64,000 nucleotides of DNA from positions 124,001 to 188,000 of the forward strand of contig CAWFXW010000020.1 in the NCBI GenBank assembly GCA_963819785.1, in the 5' to 3' direction. The first letter of the stretch is position 1; each line of letters opens with the position of its first letter. This document shows, piece by piece, positions 1 to 9,332 of this stretch. The DNA comes from Palsa-504 sp963819785. Its GTDB lineage: Bacteria; Actinomycetota; Actinomycetes; Streptosporangiales; Streptosporangiaceae. The translations under genes and the position numbers were made by a program. A model generated the notes under the pieces. The model was not told the DNA's origin, did no database searches, and saw nothing but the letters and a program-made list of their open reading frames with translations.

Positions 1-377
1 TCCCGGCCGCGATCGACCCGCTGCTCCAGTGCACGGTCGCGACGCAGAACCTGTCCGCGTACCCGGGCGGCCAGGACTTCCTGAAGGCGTACCAGGCCAA
101 GTACGGGACTTCCAGCCCCGACCCGTACGCGATCTATGGCTACGCGGTGGCGCAGCTCGCGCTGGACACGATCAAGAACCTGGGCGCGCAGGGCAACAGC
201 AAGTCCGCCGTGCTGGCGGCCCTGTTCGCGGACAAGTCGGTTCAGTCCGTGCTGGGCACCTTCGGATTCAACGCCAACGGTGACACGACGCTGAAGTCCT
301 ACGGCGTGTACAAGGTCGGATCCGATGGCGAACCCGTCTTCTTCCAGACGGTCACGCCCACGAAGACAGTCGGCTAG
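1..377 (+). CDS. Branched-chain amino acid ABC transporter substrate-binding protein, C-terminal part
   Basis: The window opens inside this gene. Reading from base 3 gives 124 residues to the TAG at 375-377. The C-terminal lobe shows the pattern of type 1 periplasmic binding proteins of the LivK family: a YAIYGYAVAQLALDTIKN helix, then a short strand-rich tail. In actinomycetes such proteins are exported lipoproteins that hand amino acids or similar ligands to the permease. The signal peptide and most of the ligand pocket lie outside the window. It is followed directly by livH, livM, livG and livF on the same strand, which supports the assignment. The true ligand cannot be read from the sequence. 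Confidence 0.85.
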   Translation, partial: PAAIDPLLQCTVATQNLSAYPGGQDFLKAYQAKYGTSSPDPYAIYGYAVAQLALDTIKNLGAQGNSKSAVLAALFADKSVQSVLGTFGFNANGDTTLKSYGVYKVGSDGEPVFFQTVTPTKTVG

Positions 378-388
378 GGCAACAATGT

Positions 389-419
389 GGTGGTGGGGGG
401 CGGCCAGCCCCCCACCACC
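389..419 (+). terminator. Strong GC hairpin between the binding-protein gene and livH
   Basis: Bases 389-401 and 407-419 form a perfect 13-bp inverted repeat with a 5-base loop. No U-tract follows. A hairpin after the binding-protein gene of an ABC operon commonly stabilises the upstream mRNA or partly terminates transcription, which keeps the binding protein in excess. That role is inference here. Confidence 0.5.
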
Positions 420-439
420 TCGACACTCCGCACGGAGCC

Positions 440-1546
440 ATGGAAACCACGACAATCACGCCCACCCTGCCCAGGGTCCCGGTACGCCCGCTGGCGGCGG
501 TCCGCCGCTACGCCGGCCAGTGGGGCCTGATCGCGGCGCTCGCGGCGCTGCCGGCCTACTACGGCGTCCACGACCTGGTGTTCGGCTACCAGGTCAGCGT
601 GGCAGGCCATCAGGTGCTCCATCATGATCTGTCGAACCTCGGCTACGACTTCGCCCAGGGCCTGTCCAACGGCGCGATCTGGGCCCTGATCGCGATCGGG
701 TACACGCTGGTCTACGGCATCATCGAGCTGATCAACTTCGCGCACGGCGACGTGTTCATGATCGGCTCCTTCACCGCCGTGGGCATGTGGAGCGTGTTCG
801 GGCTGAGCCCCGGTGAGGGCGCCGCCGCGCTGATCGGCTTCCTGCTGCTGACGCTGATCATCACGATGCTCGTGACCGGGTCCCTGAACGTGCTGATCGA
901 GCGGGTCGCCTACCGGCCGCTGCGCAGCGCGCCCAAGCTCGCGTCGCTGATCACCGCGGTCGGCTTCTCGTTCATCCTGCAGAACGTCGGCCTGCTGTGG
1001 CGCGGAGGCTCCCCGCAGAGCGTGTCCGACCTGATCGGCGTGCAGTCGACCCTGTTCACGGTGGCCGGCGTGCCGATCCAGCGCGGCTACCTCCTGGTAT
1101 TCGCGGTGATGATCCCGCTGGTGGCCGCGCTGAGCTGGTTCATCAACTCCACCCGCGCGGGGCGGGCGATGCGGGCCACCGCCCAGGACCCGGAGGCCGC
1201 CCGGCTGATGGGCATCAACGTCAACGCCACGATCTCGCTGACGTTCCTGCTCGGCGGCATGCTGGCCGGCGCGGCGGGCCTGGTGTACGCGCTCTACGAG
1301 ACCAACGTGTGGTACTTCCAGGGGTTCAAGGCCGGCCTGTTCGCGTTCACGGCCGCGGTGATGGGCGGCATCGGCAACGTGCGCGGCGCGGTGCTCGGCG
1401 GGCTCATCATCGGCGTCATCCAGGCGCTGTCCGACGCGCGGCTGGGCCCGCAGTGGACCGAGGCGGTCGTGTTCGGCTACCTGATCGTGATCATGGTCCT
1501 TCGCCCGCGCGGGCTGCTCGGCGAGGAGACGAGGGAGGCCGGATGA
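440..1546 (+). CDS. livH: Branched-chain amino acid ABC transporter permease LivH
   Basis: Inner-membrane permease of the branched-chain amino acid importer, 368 residues. After a hydrophilic N-terminus it carries the LivH signature around residues 75-110 (GAIWALIAIGYTLVYGI, then LINFAHGD), followed by several hydrophobic segments and the usual GAVLGGLIIGVIQAL and RPRGLLG near the C-terminus. It is somewhat longer than typical LivH (about 300 residues) because of the N-terminal extension. The ATG at 440 follows a GGAG sequence. Its stop codon overlaps the start of a 36-codon micro-ORF (ATGA at 1543-1546), which leads into livM. Confidence 0.93.
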   Translation: METTTITPTLPRVPVRPLAAVRRYAGQWGLIAALAALPAYYGVHDLVFGYQVSVAGHQVLHHDLSNLGYDFAQGLSNGAIWALIAIGYTLVYGIIELINFAHGDVFMIGSFTAVGMWSVFGLSPGEGAAALIGFLLLTLIITMLVTGSLNVLIERVAYRPLRSAPKLASLITAVGFSFILQNVGLLWRGGSPQSVSDLIGVQSTLFTVAGVPIQRGYLLVFAVMIPLVAALSWFINSTRAGRAMRATAQDPEAARLMGINVNATISLTFLLGGMLAGAAGLVYALYETNVWYFQGFKAGLFAFTAAVMGGIGNVRGAVLGGLIIGVIQALSDARLGPQWTEAVVFGYLIVIMVLRPRGLLGEETREAG

Positions 1547-1653
1547 GCGAGCTGCAGGGGCGCGGCGTCGCCTGGACTGAGGAGCGACGAAGGAGCGACG
1601 AGGGAAGGCGATGCCAAAAGGCGCCCCGGAAGCGAGCGAGGGGCAAGCAGTGA
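1543..1653 (+). other. 36-codon micro-ORF bridging livH and livM
   Basis: An ORF starts at ATG 1543, overlapping the livH stop as ATGA, and ends at TGA 1651-1653, overlapping the GTG of livM as GTGA. Its product is short and strongly basic, with no recognisable domain. Its first 11-21 bases (TGAGCGAGCTG...) closely match the first bases of livM. This suggests that about 107 bp were inserted or duplicated between the two genes. It may only carry ribosomes from livH to livM; a functional peptide is not supported. Confidence 0.4.
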
Positions 1654-2839
1654 GCGAGCTGTGGGGGCGGCTGGAGGGCCTGCGGGCGGCGGCGGCGGCG
1701 CGGCTCCCTCGCTGGTGGAACCGCGCGCTGGCCGGAGCGCTCATCGCGTTCGGGGTCGTGCTGCCGTTCCTGTTCCCGGCGGACAGCGGCTTCATGAACG
1801 GGACCATCATCGCCGTGGCCTACGCGGTGATGTCGCTCGGCCTGAACATCGTGGTCGGATTCGCCGGGCTGCTCGACCTGGGGTACGTCGCCTTCTACGC
1901 GCTCGGCGCGTACTCCCTGGGGTGGTTCGGCTCCGGGTTCTTCTTCAAGCTGCACATCCACGTGCTGGTCTCTCCGGTCGAGAGCACGCTGCAGGGCGTC
2001 CACCTGAACTTCGTGCTGATCCTGGTCGCCGCCGCGCTGATCTGCGCGGTCGCGGGGATGCTGATCGGCCTGCCGACGCTGCGCCTGCGCAGCGACTACA
2101 TCGCGATCGTCACGCTCGCGTTCGGGGAGATCATCGGCACGCTCGCCGTCAACGGCCAGAGCATTCCAGTCGGCGGCGGCATGACGCTGACCGCCGGCAA
2201 CCTCGGCATCAGCGCGGTCGACGCGCCGTACTTCCCGGGTTCCGGGTCGTTCGGCCTGCTGGACCTGCGGCCGTGGTACTGGCTGATCTTCGGGATCTTG
2301 CTCCTGGTCCTGTTCGTCAACCTGCGGCTGCGCGACTCACGGCTCGGCCGGGCCTGGGTCGCGCTGCGCGAGGACGAGGTCGCGGCGGTGTCGATGGGAA
2401 TCCCGCTGGTGAAGACCAAGCTGCTCGCGTACTCGGTCGGCGCCGTGTTCGGCGGCATGTCGGGCGCGTTCTTCGGCACCTACTACACCGAGGTCAACGC
2501 CAGCCAGTTCGCGTTCGGCTTCTCGATCTTCATCCTCGCGATGGTGATCATCGGCGGGCTCGGCTCGATCTGGGGAGCGCTCGCCGGCGGGCTGGCCCTC
2601 GGTTACATCAACAACTACCTGATCCCCGATGTGCTGAACGACCTGCCCAGCAAGTTCGGGCTGCACTTCCAGCTGACCCAGGTGGAGTTCGGGATCTTCG
2701 GGTTCCTCCTGGTGATCATGATGCTGCTGCGGCCGCAGGGGCTGATCCCGGAACGGCGACGCCGGCTCGAGCTCACGGCCGAGATCGCGGCGGAGGACGC
2801 GCAGCTCACGGAGGCACCGGGCGGCGTCGGAGGCGGGGC

Positions 2840-2843
<4 letters not shown>
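1650..2843 (+). CDS. livM: Branched-chain amino acid ABC transporter permease LivM
   Basis: Second inner-membrane permease of the importer, 397 residues from GTG 1650. The LivM signature is clear: YAVMSLGLNIVVGFAGLLD then LGYVAFYALGAY, a long extracytoplasmic loop, RLRSDYIAIVTLAFGEI, and GGLGSIWGALAGG near the C-terminus. I prefer GTG 1650 because a GAGGGG ribosome site sits about 6 bases upstream and the codon overlaps the micro-ORF stop. ATG 1611, in frame and also preceded by a purine-rich site, would add 13 residues. Its stop overlaps the livG ATG (ATGA at 2840-2843). Confidence 0.92.
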
Positions 2844-3681
<838 letters not shown>

Positions 3682-3682
<1 letters not shown>

Positions 3683-4389
3683 TGCCGCTACTCGAGGTCC
3701 GCGACATCCGTACCCGGTACGGCTCGATCGAGGCGCTGAAAGGAATCTCGCTGACGGTAGACGCGGGTGAGGTGGTGACACTGATCGGCTCGAACGGGGC
3801 CGGGAAGACAACCACCCTGCGTTCGATCTCGGGCCTCACCCCGGCCAGCAAGGGGACGATCACGTTCAACGGGGAGGACATCACGCAGGTGCCGGCGCAC
3901 GAGATCGTCGGCCGCGGAATCGCCCTGGCCCCCGAGGGCCGCCATTGCTTCGCCCGGATGACCGTGCTGGAGAACCTGGAGCTTGGCGCCCATCAGCGGC
4001 GCGGTCTCGGGATCGACGCGGACTTCAAACAAGTCTACGAACTGTTTCCCCTGCTCAAGGAGCGCGAACGGCAGAAGGCAGGCACGATGTCCGGCGGCGA
4101 GCAGCAGATGCTCGCGATCGGGCGAGCGCTGATGGCCCGGCCGAAGCTGCTGATGCTCGACGAGCCGTCGCTCGGAATCGCCCCCCTCCTGGTACAGCGG
4201 ATCTACCAGACCATCGGCGAGATCCACAGCACCGGGGTGGCCATCCTCCTGGTCGAGCAGAACGCCAACTACGCGCTCGACGCCGCCTCCCGTGGCTACG
4301 TGCTCGAGACCGGGCGGGTGGCCCTGGCCAACGACTCGGCGAGCCTGCGCGATGACCCCGAGGTCCAGAGGGCGTATCTGGGCACATGA
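3682..4389 (+). CDS. livF: Branched-chain amino acid ABC transporter ATP-binding protein LivF
   Basis: Second ATPase subunit of the importer, 235 residues, the usual LivF length. Walker A GSNGAGKT is at residues 36-43. It is followed by the Q-loop region GIALAPEGRHCFARMTVLEN, signature MSGGEQQMLAIGRALM and Walker B LLMLDEPSLGIAP. VEQNANYAL near residue 195 is the LivF form of the switch region. It starts within the livG stop codon and ends the recognisable transporter operon. Confidence 0.94.
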
Positions 4390-4401
4390 CCGATACGGAG
4401 A

Positions 4402-4644
4402 GTGATAGATATCGGAACAATTGGCGCCAAAGCGCTGTATCTCCTGTTCGCCTGGCTTATCTCGGCGGCCGCTGGGTCGTGGCTTTCTGAGCGCAAGGGC
4501 TACGGCGACCGGATCGGGCTGATGCTGGGCCTGCTGCTTTCGGTCCTGGGCCTGCTGATCATGGCCCTCCTGCCCGGGCGCCCCGGTTCGAAGTGGCGGG
4601 TCCAGGGCAGGCTGCCGCGACGGCGGCCCGCCCAGCGAACCTGA
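4402..4644 (+). CDS. Small membrane protein of unknown function
   Basis: An 80-residue protein with two hydrophobic segments (about residues 8-27 and 36-58) separated by a short charged loop SERKGYGDR, and a basic, Pro/Arg-rich tail. I do not recognise the family. It lies 12 bases after livF in the same direction and may be co-transcribed with it. The start is uncertain: GTG 4402 has a GGAG only one base upstream, which is unusually close. A 14-bp direct repeat (4635-4662) spans the stop codon. Confidence 0.5.
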   Translation: MIDIGTIGAKALYLLFAWLISAAAGSWLSERKGYGDRIGLMLGLLLSVLGLLIMALLPGRPGSKWRVQGRLPRRRPAQRT

Positions 4645-4662
4645 CCTTGCGAACCTGACCTT
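4635..4662. repeat. 14-bp tandem repeat spanning a stop codon
   Basis: GCGAACCTGACCTT occurs at 4635-4648 and again at 4649-4662, with a degraded third copy after it. The TGA stop of the upstream small gene lies inside the first unit. Confidence 0.7.
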
Positions 4663-4673
4663 GCGGATCTGAG

Positions 4674-6215
4674 CTAGGACAAGGCGATGACGTGGTCGGC
4701 CCGGCCGATCACCATGGGGTCATGGGTGGCGCAGATCACGGTCTGGCCGTCCTGGTGGGCGGCATCGGCCAGCAGGGCCGCGACGGCCCTGGCGTTGGTC
4801 TCGTCCTGCCGGGAGGTCGGCTCGTCAACGATCAGCAACCCGCGCGCGCCCGCCAGTGCCCGGGCTAGCGCCAGGCGCTGGGCTTCCCCGGCCGACAGCC
4901 GGCTGGCGCGCTGGCGGGCCCGGTCGGCGAGGCCGGCCCGGGTCAGCGCCGTGACCGCGCGCTCGGCGGCGGCGTCCGGATCCCAGCCCCGTATCCGCAA
5001 GACGAGCACCGTGTTCTCCTGGGCACTGAGAAAACCGATCGGCGCGGGTTCCTGGGAGAGGTAGCCGATCCGCTGCCGGCGCAGGCTCGCGAGCTGCTCA
5101 CCGGTCTGGTCGCCAAGGGGATGCCCGTCGAGCACGACCTGGCCCGAACTCGGCCGGTCCAGCCCGGCCACGAGCTTGAGCAGCGTCGTCTTCCCCGCTC
5201 CCGAGCGACCCGTGACGGCGGTCAGCTGGCCGGGCGTGAACTCGTGCGTCAGCCCGCCGAGCACCTCGCGCCTGGCCGGTCCGCGCCCGAAGGCGCGGGC
5301 CACGGAGCAGAGCTCGACCCGCGCCGGGGTCCATTGTCCGGCCGGCGGGCGCGGGGGCAGGGCGGCGGCCGGCGCGGCCGGGCCGGAGTCCGCGTCCGCA
5401 GCGGTCACGATCACCCCGTCCGGGCCCGGCCGGACGCGGGCGCGGCGCCCGATGCCGGCCTGAGCGAGCAGTTCGGGGGGCAGCCGCAGCCAGCCGCTGT
5501 CGACCACGAGCGCCTCCTGGCCGCCACGCCGGTCCCCGACGATCCGGCCGTCCCGGATCCGCAGCGTGCGGTCGGCGAGCTCGGCGGTCGCCGGATCGTG
5601 GGTCACCAGGATGACGCTCGTGCCGTGGGTGCGGGCCAGCCCGGTGATCAGCGCGCGGATGACGCCGGCGCTGGCGTCATCGAGCTCGCCGGTCGGCTCG
5701 TCGGCGAACAGCAGCGCCGGCCGGTGGGCGAGGGCCGCGCACAGCGCGAACCGCTGGCGCTCGCCACCGGACAGCTCGGCGGGCAACGCGTCGGCCCGGT
5801 CCGTCAGCCCCGCGGCCTCGATGAGCTCATCGGTTCTCCTGCGGCGCTCCCGGCGCGGCATCCCGCGCAGCGCGAGCGGCAACGCCACGGCCTCACGCAT
5901 GCGAAGATCGGGGCTCAGCGCGGCATCGGTGTACTGGCCGAGGAACCCCATCAGCTCATGCCGGAGGCGCGACCGGGCACGCGCCGGCATCCGGCTGATA
6001 TCGCGGCCCAGCACGCGGACGACCCCGGCCGACGGCGGCTGGATCCCGGCGGCCACCCGCAGCAGCGTGCTCTTCCCGGCCCCGCTCGGTCCCAGGACGC
6101 ACAGCAGCTCGCCGCGGCCGAGCTCCAGGTTCGTTCCGGCCAGCGCCGCCGCGTCCCCTTCGTTCGTGCGGTGCACGCAGAACACGTCGCGCAGTTCCAG
6201 GATGGCTTCGCTCAC
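4674..6215 (-). CDS. ABC exporter ATPase with two fused nucleotide-binding domains (LolD/MacB type)
   Basis: A 513-residue cytoplasmic protein with two complete ATPase domains in tandem. Domain 1 has Walker A GPSGAGKS (about 42-49), LSGGERQR and Walker B LLFADEPTG. Domain 2, from about residue 300, has GRSGAGKT, LSAGEAQR and LLIVDEPTS. Both resemble the LolD/MacB/FtsE family, which works with FtsX-type permeases; the partner is the adjacent permease. The GTG at 6215 overlaps the permease stop as GTGA, which fixes the start. The reading frame stays open further upstream, but that part lies antisense-in-frame inside the permease gene and has no ATPase sequence. Substrate unknown. Confidence 0.88.
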   Translation of the reverse strand: MSEAILELRDVFCVHRTNEGDAAALAGTNLELGRGELLCVLGPSGAGKSTLLRVAAGIQPPSAGVVRVLGRDISRMPARARSRLRHELMGFLGQYTDAALSPDLRMREAVALPLALRGMPRRERRRRTDELIEAAGLTDRADALPAELSGGERQRFALCAALAHRPALLFADEPTGELDDASAGVIRALITGLARTHGTSVILVTHDPATAELADRTLRIRDGRIVGDRRGGQEALVVDSGWLRLPPELLAQAGIGRRARVRPGPDGVIVTAADADSGPAAPAAALPPRPPAGQWTPARVELCSVARAFGRGPARREVLGGLTHEFTPGQLTAVTGRSGAGKTTLLKLVAGLDRPSSGQVVLDGHPLGDQTGEQLASLRRQRIGYLSQEPAPIGFLSAQENTVLVLRIRGWDPDAAAERAVTALTRAGLADRARQRASRLSAGEAQRLALARALAGARGLLIVDEPTSRQDETNARAVAALLADAAHQDGQTVICATHDPMVIGRADHVIALS

Positions 6216-9200
6216 CGGACGGCGCTTCCGGTCAGGGCCCGGGTCGCCAGCACGCCCGCGAGCGCGAGCACCGCGAGCGTGCCGGCGCCCCAGGCGGCCA
6301 GCTGTACCCACGGCACCACGGTCACCACCGGCGGGACGGGATCGGCGACGGTGCCCGCGGCCCGGACGCTGGCCACCGCCAGCCGCGTCAGCAGCACAGC
6401 GATTCCCAGGCCGGCGAGCACCCCGAGCACGGTCGCGAGGGTGAGCCGGACCCGCAGCTCGACCCGGAGGGCACGCGGGCCGGCGCCTTGCTCGGCGAGG
6501 TCGCCGGCGGCCCGCTCGTCGCGGGCCCCGCCGAGCAGCGCGGTCAGCAAGCCGACGACCGCCAACGCCACGGACAGCGCCGTCGCGGCGATCAGCGTCC
6601 CGAGTGCGCCACGCGCGACCGGCGCGTCGCGCAGCTGATTGTCCAGGTCGGCGCGGAACGAGGGGTCGAGCTGGGCGAGCGGCTCGCGCTGCAGCGCGGC
6701 ACGCAGCGGCGCGAGGTGCGCGGCGGCGATCCACAGCTCGTCGGGCCGGCCCTGACCGGGCAGCTGCGCGTCCAGGGCCGCGGCGAGCGTCGCCTCGTCG
6801 GCGATGACGAAGCCGGCCGAGCCGGAGTCGACGGTCGGGAAGCGCTCGAGGACCCCGACCACGCGCGCGGTCACCGGGAGGCCGTCCACGGTCAGGGCCA
6901 TGTCTCCGCCCGGCCCGGCGGACGCGGCGGTCTGCGGGTCGACGAGCACCGGGACCGGGTGCGTGTCGGTTGGCTGCGCGGGCCGCAGCACGCCGGGCTC
7001 GCCGATGGAGGAGAAGGCGACTACCGCGACGGCGTCGCCTGCCGTGGGAGCCGTGGTGGTCGCCGCGCCGACCCCGCGCCAGGCGCCGAGCGGGACGGAC
7101 ACCGGCTGGCCGCTAGCGGGCTGGACGAGCAGCGGTCCGAGCGAGACGCGGGCCGTGGCCTGAGTCGCGGCGGCCGGGTTCTCGCCGTTCTGATGGCCGT
7201 TCGTGATCGCCAGTCCGGTGGGTACGTCGAGCTCCAGAGCCTCGAGCTCCCAATGTCCCGGCGGCACGGCGGCACGCAGGACCGCGCCGCCGGCGCTGGC
7301 CGTGCCGAGCGCCACCTGCCTGATCGCTCCCTGGGGGTCGCGCAGGTCCGCGGTCACCTCGACCGCGAAGCCCTGCGCGGAGGCCCGCAGCGACAGCCCG
7401 TGCGCCTGGGCCGGAAGCTCCGGCCCGGGCACCCGGACCGGGCCCGCCGGCTGCAGGCGCCGGGCCAGGGTCGTCAGTGCGGCCGAGCCGTCGCTGGACC
7501 GCCAGCCGTGGATCCCGGCCAGTCCCGCTGCGGGAATGCCGAGCGCGGGAACGGTCACCGTCCCCCCGCCCGTGGTGTAGTTCGCATCCGTCCGGCGTAC
7601 GGGCAGCACGGTGCCGGACGCGAGCGCCTGCCAACGCTGAAGCGGGGCCACCTGCAGCGGGGTGTTGAAATCCGGTCCCGGCGAGACGAGCGCGTCGAGC
7701 GGGACGCGGTCGGCCGCCTGATCGGCCGCGCTGCGGATCAGCGTCGACCGGTAGGCCAGGGCGAAGCCCCCCAGGCCGGTGGCGACCGCGATGAACGCGA
7801 TGGCCAGCGCCGCCACCGCGGGCGAGCGAGCCAGGTTGACCAGCGCCAGGCGCGGGAGCACCGGGCCGCCCCTGGCCACGCGCTCGGCCCCGCGCAGGAC
7901 CGCCCCGGCGGCGCGGAACGTCAGCACCCCCGCGGCCGCGCAGCACAGCGGCGCGAGCGCCAGCGCCAGCGCCTGGTCGCTGCCGGTGCCCGCGGCCATC
8001 GCCGCCACCAGGGCCGAGGCCGCCGCGACCGCCAGCATGTCGGTCAGCCTGGCGTTGCGGACCAGGACCAGCGCGCCGAGCAGCACGGTCGCCGCGAGCC
8101 ACCCGGCTGTCAGCGTGATCAGCCCGGCCCAGGTGATCACGCTGTGGGTCAAGATCGCGCCGGCTGGCTCCCCCTGGCTGCTGGCCAGCAGCGCCGCGGT
8201 CCCGATCCCGGCCGCCGCGCCCGCGCCCAGCGCGGCGGCGCACAGCCACCCGGATTCGGCCGCGACGAACATGACGCACTGGCGCGTCCGGGCGCCCGCG
8301 TTGCGCAGCCGGTCAAGCTCGGCCCGCTGGTCGCGGCGAAGTCCGCCACCGACCAGGACGATGAAGATCGCCAGCGCGGTGATCGCGCCTCCGCCCGCTA
8401 GCAGCAGCCGCCGCGGCGCCACGCTCGCCTGGGCGCGTGCCTCGTCCAGCGTGGTGAAGGGCGCGCTCAACGAGAACTGGCTCCCGCTCACGAGCAGCCG
8501 GGCCTGCGAGCGCTTCAGCCGGTCCTCGACGCCGGCCAGCTGCCACCAGCGGAGTCGCGCGATCGTGATCGGGGCCAGCCAGCTGTGCGTGCGGTACAGG
8601 CCGCTCAGCCCGGGCAGGGCGTCCAGCCCGGCGACATCCCAGGTGGCGAGCACTGGCCCGGTGTCCGAGCTGGACGGCGCGAAGCCGAGAGGTACCGCTG
8701 AGCGCAGCGGCACCGACCCGACGACCTGGATATTGACGCCCGCCGCGGTCAGGGCCGAAGGCACTTTCGGGGGCGGGCCGCCGCCGACGAGCAGCATCGG
8801 ACAGCGCTGCGGGCGACAGGACCCCAGCGCGCCGGGCAGCGGGCCGGGCAGCCACCGGGCCAGGCCCGCGATCGCGACCGGACGGACGACTATTCCCGAG
8901 AGCCGCACCTGGTTCATCAGCAGCACCTCGGTCGAGGAGCCCAGGCCCAGCCCGCGCAACAGGACCTGCGCCTGCTCCGTCACGGCGGGACTGACCGGTC
9001 CGGTCCAGGTGACGCGAACCTGGCTGTCCTGTGGTGACGCCGCGCCGAGCACCGACCGGGCGCTCTGGTCGCCCGCCACCTGAGCCTGGGCCGCCACTCC
9101 GGCGGCGAACGCCGCCGCCAGCGCGATACCCAGGGCGGGCAGCAACCACCGTGCGGGGCGCCGCCGCCCCCGCGCGGCGGCCGTCATCAACGGCGCGGAC

Positions 9201-9217
9201 CAGCCCCGTCGCATCAC
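6212..9217 (-). CDS. FtsX/MacB-type ABC transporter permease
   Basis: A 1001-residue membrane protein. An N-terminal segment (about 24-45) is followed by a large extracytoplasmic region, then a block of hydrophobic segments from about 270 to 440. A second large external region and a C-terminal group of about three segments (about 860-990) complete the FtsX-like layout, here duplicated in one chain. Such permeases export lipids, peptides or drugs, or transmit a mechanical signal, rather than import. It is translationally coupled to the double ATPase, giving a transporter with one permease and one ATPase gene. It diverges from the DUF4097-PadR operon, which may regulate it. Confidence 0.82.
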   Translation of the reverse strand: MMRRGWSAPLMTAAARGRRRPARWLLPALGIALAAAFAAGVAAQAQVAGDQSARSVLGAASPQDSQVRVTWTGPVSPAVTEQAQVLLRGLGLGSSTEVLLMNQVRLSGIVVRPVAIAGLARWLPGPLPGALGSCRPQRCPMLLVGGGPPPKVPSALTAAGVNIQVVGSVPLRSAVPLGFAPSSSDTGPVLATWDVAGLDALPGLSGLYRTHSWLAPITIARLRWWQLAGVEDRLKRSQARLLVSGSQFSLSAPFTTLDEARAQASVAPRRLLLAGGGAITALAIFIVLVGGGLRRDQRAELDRLRNAGARTRQCVMFVAAESGWLCAAALGAGAAAGIGTAALLASSQGEPAGAILTHSVITWAGLITLTAGWLAATVLLGALVLVRNARLTDMLAVAAASALVAAMAAGTGSDQALALALAPLCCAAAGVLTFRAAGAVLRGAERVARGGPVLPRLALVNLARSPAVAALAIAFIAVATGLGGFALAYRSTLIRSAADQAADRVPLDALVSPGPDFNTPLQVAPLQRWQALASGTVLPVRRTDANYTTGGGTVTVPALGIPAAGLAGIHGWRSSDGSAALTTLARRLQPAGPVRVPGPELPAQAHGLSLRASAQGFAVEVTADLRDPQGAIRQVALGTASAGGAVLRAAVPPGHWELEALELDVPTGLAITNGHQNGENPAAATQATARVSLGPLLVQPASGQPVSVPLGAWRGVGAATTTAPTAGDAVAVVAFSSIGEPGVLRPAQPTDTHPVPVLVDPQTAASAGPGGDMALTVDGLPVTARVVGVLERFPTVDSGSAGFVIADEATLAAALDAQLPGQGRPDELWIAAAHLAPLRAALQREPLAQLDPSFRADLDNQLRDAPVARGALGTLIAATALSVALAVVGLLTALLGGARDERAAGDLAEQGAGPRALRVELRVRLTLATVLGVLAGLGIAVLLTRLAVASVRAAGTVADPVPPVVTVVPWVQLAAWGAGTLAVLALAGVLATRALTGSAVR

Positions 9218-9257
9218 CTCATTGTGGCACCAGGTATCGCGTAGGCTGAATCCGATT

Positions 9258-9297
9258 CGCGATATGTCTTGACTTCGCGAGGATGCGATATATCGTT
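9258..9297 (+). promoter_or_regulatory. Probable promoter and operator of the DUF4097-padR operon
   Basis: TTGACT (9269-9274) and TATCGT (9291-9296) form a -35/-10 pair with a 16-base spacer. The -10 overlaps a perfect palindrome CGATATATCG (9286-9295). A second inverted pair, TATCGCG at 9234-9240 and CGCGATA at 9258-9264, flanks the -35. Repeated TATCGCG-type half-sites suit autoregulation by the PadR protein encoded downstream. This is inference. Confidence 0.45.
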
Positions 9298-9332
9298 AGC
9301 TGTAACAGCCGAGCGGACGGGAAGGACGGGCG

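Noticed and set aside
374..1810. Long minus-strand ORF opposite livH and the start of livM
   Set aside because: It is an Arg/His/Gln-rich frame opposite clear transporter genes, typical of antisense frames in high-GC DNA, with no domain.
6216..6734. N-terminal extension of the double ATPase frame into the permease gene
   Set aside because: The Arg/Ala/Gly-rich sequence has no ATPase homology and lies over the well-supported permease coding region; GTG 6215 is the natural start.
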